Below are positions 60,089 to 64,000 of a stretch of 64,000 nt of DNA, one piece after another. The DNA is from Flavobacterium hungaricum (GTDB taxonomy: Bacteria > Bacteroidota > Bacteroidia > Flavobacteriales > Flavobacteriaceae), in contig NZ_PRDM01000005.1 of NCBI RefSeq assembly GCF_015182285.1, positions 520,239-584,238 on the forward strand. Direction: 5' to 3'. How positions within the stretch are numbered: position 1 is the stretch's first letter; every line of letters starts with the position of its first letter. A program made the translations under genes and the position numbers. The notes under the pieces were generated by a model that saw nothing but the letters and a program-made list of their open reading frames with translations, had not been told where the DNA came from and searched no databases.

Positions 60089-60124
60089 AAAAGCTATTTC
60101 ACAGTAAAATGTAAAATAGCTTTT
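60089..60124 (-). terminator. hairpin terminator of the methyltransferase gene
   Basis: Stem AAAAGCTATTT / AAATAGCTTTT (60089-60099 / 60114-60124) with a 14-nt loop, about 20 bp past the stop at 60144. On the minus strand it is followed by TTT then GC. Confidence 0.65.
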
Positions 60125-60143
60125 AAAATACGTCTTTTTGTTT

Positions 60144-60992
60144 CTATTTATTTTTTAAAACATAAATATGCGACGAATACTCTTTTGTGCTGCCAGCTTT
60201 CCAATTTGATTTTAAACCAATGATCAATGCTTTTATATAATTCATTTTTCCTGTCTTATATTTTTCTGAAAGCAGACTCACGTAAAACGAATCAAATTTC
60301 ATTGGAAGCACTTTTTCTAATTTCATATCTACTCTTTCAAAAAGTAATTGAATGGCTTTTTTAGAAAAATGCCAAAAGTGAATCGGCACATCATAAGCTG
60401 CCCAAAAAGTTTGATAATGGTTTGCATCAAACGATTTGAAATTTGGAACCGCAATAATTAATGTTCCAGTTGGTTTTAATAATCGCTTTAATTCTTGTAT
60501 TTGAGCATCCAGATCAGGAACGTGTTCTAACACGTGCCACATTGTAATTACATCAAATGAACCGTTTTCTAAAGTGCTAATTTCTTCTACAAAAGAGATC
60601 CCTTTTTGTTTGGCAATATTTTTTGCTTTTTCGCTTGGTTCTGCTCCAATTGTTTCCCAGCCATTATTTTTTGCAGTTAGAAGAAAATCTCCTGTTCCAG
60701 CACCAATATCTAAAATCCTTCCTTTTTGAGGCTGCTGACTGTTAATTAGATTCAGTTTATTTTGAAGCGCAATATTTTTTACAAAATGATATGCTTTTTC
60801 AAATAATGAACGTTTGTTGTCTGTATGCGAAATATAATCTTCGCTTTCGTAATATTTGCCAAGATTTTGAAGTTCGGGCTGCGGATAAGTAATCAGCATA
60901 TCTAATTCTTCGTCATGATACAAATCAAAAGTTTCTTTAGAAACAGAATGATCTTTTACAGTAAGAAAATGTTTTTTGTTTAAAACGTTCAT
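60144..60992 (-). CDS. class I SAM-dependent methyltransferase
   Basis: The 282-residue protein has the Rossmann methyltransferase motifs: motif I ILDIGAGTGDFLLTA (about 93-107), the acidic turn IGAEPS, and motif IV-like FDVITMWHVLEHVPD (about 145-159), then LLKPTGTLIIAVPN. N-terminal residues 1-60 are mixed and may form a small recognition domain (YHDEELDMLITYPQP). A substrate cannot be named; similar proteins methylate small molecules, quinones or surface-glycan parts. It lies between the Skp-like gene and mnmG on the same strand, but a terminator-like hairpin (61116-61178) and a parS site separate it from mnmG. Confidence 0.88.
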   Translation of the reverse strand: MNVLNKKHFLTVKDHSVSKETFDLYHDEELDMLITYPQPELQNLGKYYESEDYISHTDNKRSLFEKAYHFVKNIALQNKLNLINSQQPQKGRILDIGAGTGDFLLTAKNNGWETIGAEPSEKAKNIAKQKGISFVEEISTLENGSFDVITMWHVLEHVPDLDAQIQELKRLLKPTGTLIIAVPNFKSFDANHYQTFWAAYDVPIHFWHFSKKAIQLLFERVDMKLEKVLPMKFDSFYVSLLSEKYKTGKMNYIKALIIGLKSNWKAGSTKEYSSHIYVLKNK

Positions 60993-61084
60993 TTTTTAAT
61001 TCTCTAGGTATTTGGTTTAATTTACAAAAAATCTAAAAACGATAGATTTTCATTTTTAGATTTTATTTTATTTTTATATTACAG

Positions 61085-61100
61085 CGTTTCACGTGGAACA
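61085..61100. other. parS-type site
   Basis: CGTTTCACGTGGAACA fits GTTYCACGTGRAAC fully in its 14-bp core. It lies between the methyltransferase and mnmG genes. Confidence 0.75.
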
Positions 61101-61115
61101 ACTTTAATTCAGTTT

Positions 61116-61178
61116 TCAAATTTTAAGTTTAGATTAGTGAATTAAGATATCCAAATCAATCTAGACTTTAAAATTTGA
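61116..61178. terminator. long hairpin downstream of mnmG
   Basis: TCAAATTTTAAGTTTAGATT (61116-61135) pairs with AATCTAGACTTTAAAATTTGA (61158-61178) with one bulge and a G-T pair, around a 22-nt loop. It starts 7 bp past the mnmG stop. There is no long T-run, so it may be a 3' stabiliser rather than a terminator. Confidence 0.5.
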
Positions 61179-61184
61179 AATTAA

Positions 61185-63056
61185 TTATCTTCCCATATAA
61201 ATCAAAAGCACCGAAATATCACTTGGTGAAACGCCGCTTATTCTTGAAGCTTGCGAAATGGTTACAGGACGAATCTTGGTTAATTTCTGTTTTGCTTCTA
61301 TCGACATTGATTTGATTTTATTGTAATCAAAATTCTCTGGAATTTTTACATCTTCTAAACGATTTAGTTTATCCGCATTATTTCTTTCTTTCTCGATATA
61401 TCCAGAATATTTAACTTGAATTACGGCTTGTTCTACGATTTCTTCATCCAAATCGTTTTCTTGAACATAACTAGAAACTTTCTCAAATTTCAACATATCT
61501 TCTAGTTCGATCTGCGGACGAGAGAAAATCTTAAACATTTTATCTCCCTGCGAAATTGGTGCAGATTCTTTTGATTCTAAAATTGGATTTGTTTCTGCAA
61601 CGCTTACACTTGTTTCTTTAAAAAACGAAACCATCTTTTCAGATTCGTTTAATTTTCTTTCCATTCTTCGTAAACGATCTTCAGACGCTAAACCAATTTC
61701 GTATGACATTGGCGTCAATCTGAAATCGGCATTATCCTGACGCAGCAGTGTTCTATATTCAGCACGAGAAGTAAACATTCGATAAGGTTCTTCTGTTCCT
61801 TTGGTAATTAAATCGTCAATTAAAACTCCAATATAAGCTTCATCGCGTTTTAAAATTAAAGGCTCTTTTTCGTGCACTTTTAAATGCGCATTTATTCCTG
61901 CCATCAATCCTTGCGACGCTGCTTCTTCATATCCGGTTGTTCCGTTAATTTGTCCAGCAAAATACAATCCTTCGATTAGCTTCGTTTCCAAAGTATGTTT
62001 TAACTGCGTCGGCGGAAAGAAATCATATTCGATTGCATAACCTGGTCTAAAGAATTTTACTTTTTCAAAACCTGCCACAGAACTCAAAGCTTTAAATTGA
62101 ATATCTTCTGGAAGTGATGTAGAAAAACCATTTACATAAACTTCGCAAGTATTCCATCCTTCTGGCTCCACAAATAATTGATGGCGTTCTTTGTCTGCAA
62201 ATCGGTTTATTTTATCTTCTATCGATGGGCAATATCTTGGTCCTAAACTTTTGATTCTTCCGTTGAACATTGGAGATCGATCAAAACCTTCTCTCAAAAT
62301 ATCATGAACATCTAAAGAAGTATACGTCATGTAACAAGAACGTTGATGCGTTAACGGAGTTGTCAAATTTGAATATGAAAATTTATCTGGTTTAGCATCC
62401 CCTTTTTCTTCATTCATTTTAGAATAATCCAAAGAACGTCCATCCACTCTCGGCGGTGTTCCAGTTTTCATTCTTCCTGCTTCAAAACCAGCTTTAATTA
62501 AATCCTCGGTGATTCCAGTTGCAGCACTTTCGCCTGCTCTTCCTCCTCCAAATTGTTTTTCTCCAATATGGATCAAACCATTCAAAAAAGTACCGTTTGT
62601 TAAAACAACAGACTTCGCTTTGATTTCTACACCAAGCGAAGTTCTAATTCCTTTTATTTTTCCGTTTTCAATAATCAGCCCTTTTACCATTTCTTGATAA
62701 AAATCGAGATTTGGAGTTTTCTCCAACATCATTCTCCATTCTTCTGCAAATCGCATTCGATCGCTTTGAACTCTTGGAGACCACATCGCCGGTCCTTTTG
62801 ATTTATTCAACATTTTAAATTGAATAGCCGTTCGATCCGATACAATTCCAGAATATCCTCCGAGTGCATCAATCTCTCTAACAATTTGTCCTTTTGCAAT
62901 TCCACCCATAGCCGGATTACAAGACATTTGTGCAATGTTCTGCAAACTCATTGTAACCAATAAAGTTTTTGATCCTAAATTTGCGGCCGCTGCCGCGGCT
63001 TCAGAACCTGCATGACCTGCACCAACTACAATAACATCATATTCTTCTAAAAACAT
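61185..63056 (-). CDS. mnmG: tRNA uridine-5-carboxymethylaminomethyl synthesis enzyme MnmG (GidA)
   Basis: The 623-residue protein is a full-length MnmG: FAD-binding VVGAGHAGSEAA (10-21), the CNPAMGGIAKGQIVREIDALGG block, a second nucleotide motif GLYFAGQINGTTGYEEAASQG, and the C-terminal helical part ending GVSPSDISVLLIYMGR. With MnmE it installs the cmnm5/nm5 group on U34 of certain tRNAs, using FAD, folate and GTP hydrolysis by MnmE. mnmG lies near the replication origin in many bacteria, which agrees with the parS cluster just upstream. A perfect 10-bp hairpin (63072-63099) sits in front of the start codon. Confidence 0.98.
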   Translation of the reverse strand: MFLEEYDVIVVGAGHAGSEAAAAAANLGSKTLLVTMSLQNIAQMSCNPAMGGIAKGQIVREIDALGGYSGIVSDRTAIQFKMLNKSKGPAMWSPRVQSDRMRFAEEWRMMLEKTPNLDFYQEMVKGLIIENGKIKGIRTSLGVEIKAKSVVLTNGTFLNGLIHIGEKQFGGGRAGESAATGITEDLIKAGFEAGRMKTGTPPRVDGRSLDYSKMNEEKGDAKPDKFSYSNLTTPLTHQRSCYMTYTSLDVHDILREGFDRSPMFNGRIKSLGPRYCPSIEDKINRFADKERHQLFVEPEGWNTCEVYVNGFSTSLPEDIQFKALSSVAGFEKVKFFRPGYAIEYDFFPPTQLKHTLETKLIEGLYFAGQINGTTGYEEAASQGLMAGINAHLKVHEKEPLILKRDEAYIGVLIDDLITKGTEEPYRMFTSRAEYRTLLRQDNADFRLTPMSYEIGLASEDRLRRMERKLNESEKMVSFFKETSVSVAETNPILESKESAPISQGDKMFKIFSRPQIELEDMLKFEKVSSYVQENDLDEEIVEQAVIQVKYSGYIEKERNNADKLNRLEDVKIPENFDYNKIKSMSIEAKQKLTKIRPVTISQASRISGVSPSDISVLLIYMGR

Positions 63057-63071
63057 TTTATTTTATTATTC

Positions 63072-63099
63072 TCTAATAACCACAATAGCGGTTATTAGA
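63072..63099 (-). promoter_or_regulatory. perfect hairpin in the mnmG leader
   Basis: TCTAATAACC (63072-63081) and GGTTATTAGA (63090-63099) form a perfect 10-bp stem with an 8-nt loop, starting about 15 bp upstream of the mnmG ATG. It could be an operator dyad or an RNA stem that affects initiation. Its role is unknown. Confidence 0.45.
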
Positions 63100-63184
63100 A
63101 TTAGATATATCTTTTTTTTTATTCTTTCAGCTTTCACGTTTCAAGTTCAGATCTGAATCTGCAAATAGATCTACGAAAGAAATA

Positions 63185-63200
63185 TGTTTCACGTGAAACA
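63185..63200. other. parS: perfect parS site
   Basis: TGTTTCACGTGAAACA is identical to the consensus parS palindrome bound by ParB in many bacteria. The dyad extends to 63182-63203 (ATA / TAT on each side). Confidence 0.9.
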
Positions 63201-63334
63201 TATTTTTTATCAAATCGTAAATCTCAAACTTTCAATCCATGTTTCTCAATTGAAATACATTTCTATTACTTCACAACAAACCTTAATTTTCAAACTTTTA
63301 ATCAAAACTCACAAAACAGAACTTTCAATTTATA

Positions 63335-63350
63335 CGTTCCACGTGAAACG
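63335..63350. other. parS: parS site
   Basis: CGTTCCACGTGAAACG matches the parS core GTTYCACGTGRAAC. The flanking word TATA before it recurs at the two later sites. Confidence 0.85.
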
Positions 63351-63442
63351 TTCCCTTTTACTTTCACCATAATCATTAAAGCAGAACTCTCACTTCACAA
63401 CTCTCAATTTAAAATTTACAAAGCATAAAGTATAAATCTATA

Positions 63443-63458
63443 CGTTCCACGTGAAACG
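63443..63458. other. parS: parS site
   Basis: CGTTCCACGTGAAACG, same as the site at 63335, 108 bp further on and preceded by AAATCTATA. Confidence 0.85.
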
Positions 63459-63612
63459 TCTTCATTTAGTTTCACAATATCCTCAAAGCAAAACTCTCTA
63501 TTAACAGCTTCAATTCACAGCTTCACTTCAAAACTCTCTAATCAGAACTCTCTACTTAGAACTTTCAAAGCATAACTTTCAAAGCATAACTTTCAAAGCA
63601 GAACTCTTAAAC

Positions 63613-63738
63613 AGAACTTTCAATTCAGAACTTTCAATTCAGAACTTTCAATTCAGAACTTTCAATTCAGAACTTTCAATTCAGAACTTTCAATTCAGAA
63701 CTTTCAATTCAAAACTTTCAATTCAAAACTTTCAATTC
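63613..63738. repeat. 14-bp tandem repeat, nine copies
   Basis: Seven exact copies of AGAACTTTCAATTC (63613-63710) are followed by two copies of AAAACTTTCAATTC (63711-63738). Single diverged units continue on both sides. Confidence 0.95.
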
Positions 63739-63797
63739 AAAACTTTCAAACATAGCTTTCAATTCAAAACTTTCAAAATACAACATTTAAATCTATA

Positions 63798-63813
63798 CGT
63801 TCCACGTGAAACG
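63798..63813. other. parS: parS site
   Basis: CGTTCCACGTGAAACG, preceded by AAATCTATA and followed by a TTTTCATTT stretch. The flank from 63790 to about 63860 closely copies that of the 63443 site, so the two arose by duplication of a longer block. Confidence 0.85.
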
Positions 63814-63860
63814 TTTTCATTTACTTTCACAATATCCTCAAAGCAAAACTCTCTATTCAC

Positions 63861-64000
63861 AACTTCAATACAGAACTTCAATACAGAACTTCAATACAGA
63901 ACTTCAATACAGAACTTCAATACAGAACTTCAATACAGAACTTCAATACAGAACTTCAATACAGAACTTCAATACAGAACTTCAATACAGAACTTCAATA
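63861..64000. repeat. 13-bp tandem repeat, about 10.8 copies, continues past the window
   Basis: Exact head-to-tail copies of AACTTCAATACAG fill 63861-64000 and are cut by the window edge. The unit resembles the 14-bp repeat upstream with small changes, so both may come from one ancestral word. Confidence 0.95.

Larger units (their letters stand above)
63057..64000. other. gene-free, G-poor, repeat-filled region with clustered parS sites
   Basis: No credible gene lies between the mnmG start and the window end. The plus strand from about 63200 is dominated by A, C and T, with short variants of AACTTTCAA, AACTCTC and CTTCAATTCA. Four parS-type palindromes and two blocks of exact tandem repeats (14 bp and 13 bp) are listed separately. 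The region continues past the window. It looks like a non-coding centromere zone rather than degraded genes. Confidence 0.7.

Noticed and set aside
63184..63372. 62-codon plus-strand frame across the parS sites
   Set aside because: It contains two parS palindromes and low-complexity repeat DNA and resembles no protein family.
63613..64000. CRISPR array or phase-variable coding repeat
   Set aside because: The 13-14 bp units are contiguous, with no spacers and no open gene around them.

Overview
The window is a low-GC chromosomal segment of a gliding Flavobacterium, close in gene content to the Flavobacterium johnsoniae group. The evidence is a complete sprB gliding-motility operon, T9SS partner proteins (PorP/SprF family), TANNTTTG-type -7 promoter elements, and Bacteroidetes-specific families (DUF4837, a CCDC81-like HU/SPOR protein, a PIF1-like helicase with HTH_40). 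No rRNA, tRNA, transposase, prophage or CRISPR array was recognised.

Layout. 1-1397 (minus): truncated acyl-ACP desaturase and a PlsC-type acyltransferase. 1524-5251 (plus): rnpA, a DUF4349 lipoprotein, an S41 protease and a protein with two OmpA-like domains. 5412-10911 (minus): GNAT, DUF1579 lipoprotein, DUF4837 lipoprotein, MltD-like transglycosylase with three LysM domains, and pgk. 11070-42653 (minus): the seven-gene remF-remG-(Fjoh_0982-like)-sprC-sprD-sprB-sprF operon, about 31.6 kb, half of the window. It encodes a 7063-residue SprB adhesin and a 1790-residue SprD with a very long Ala/Lys coiled coil. 43086-46392 (plus): holB, DoxX, acyl-CoA thioesterase, recA. 46393-49067: a repeat-rich stretch with a 34-codon ORF, a second acyltransferase, and a GxxExxY PD-(D/E)xK-like gene flanked by inverted arrays of a 66-bp repeat. 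49068-52602: trpS, dprA and an HU/SPOR envelope protein. 52948-55295: a tight operon of DUF2185, an unknown gene, an AraC regulator and a VOC protein. 55630-63056: a coiled-coil secreted protein, an unknown secreted protein, the PIF1-like helicase, a Skp/OmpH-like lipoprotein, a methyltransferase and mnmG. 63057-64000: a non-coding region with four parS-type palindromes set among degenerate, G-poor short tandem repeats.

How the genes work together. In the sprB operon, SprB is expected to be exported by the type IX system through its C-terminal type B signal with help from SprF, and then propelled along the cell surface as the gliding adhesin. SprC and SprD support it. The rest is mostly housekeeping: envelope turnover, phospholipid acylation, recombination and DNA uptake (recA, dprA, holB) and translation (trpS, mnmG, rnpA). 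The parS cluster beside mnmG suggests that the right end lies in the ParB-bound, origin-proximal centromere region.

Most interesting items: the GxxExxY gene bracketed by inverted 66-bp repeat arrays; two independent in-frame super-repeat families (570 and 586 residues) in SprB together with a jelly-roll-like insert; a nested, mutually exclusive hairpin set between remF and remG; and the parS/tandem-repeat region at the right end.
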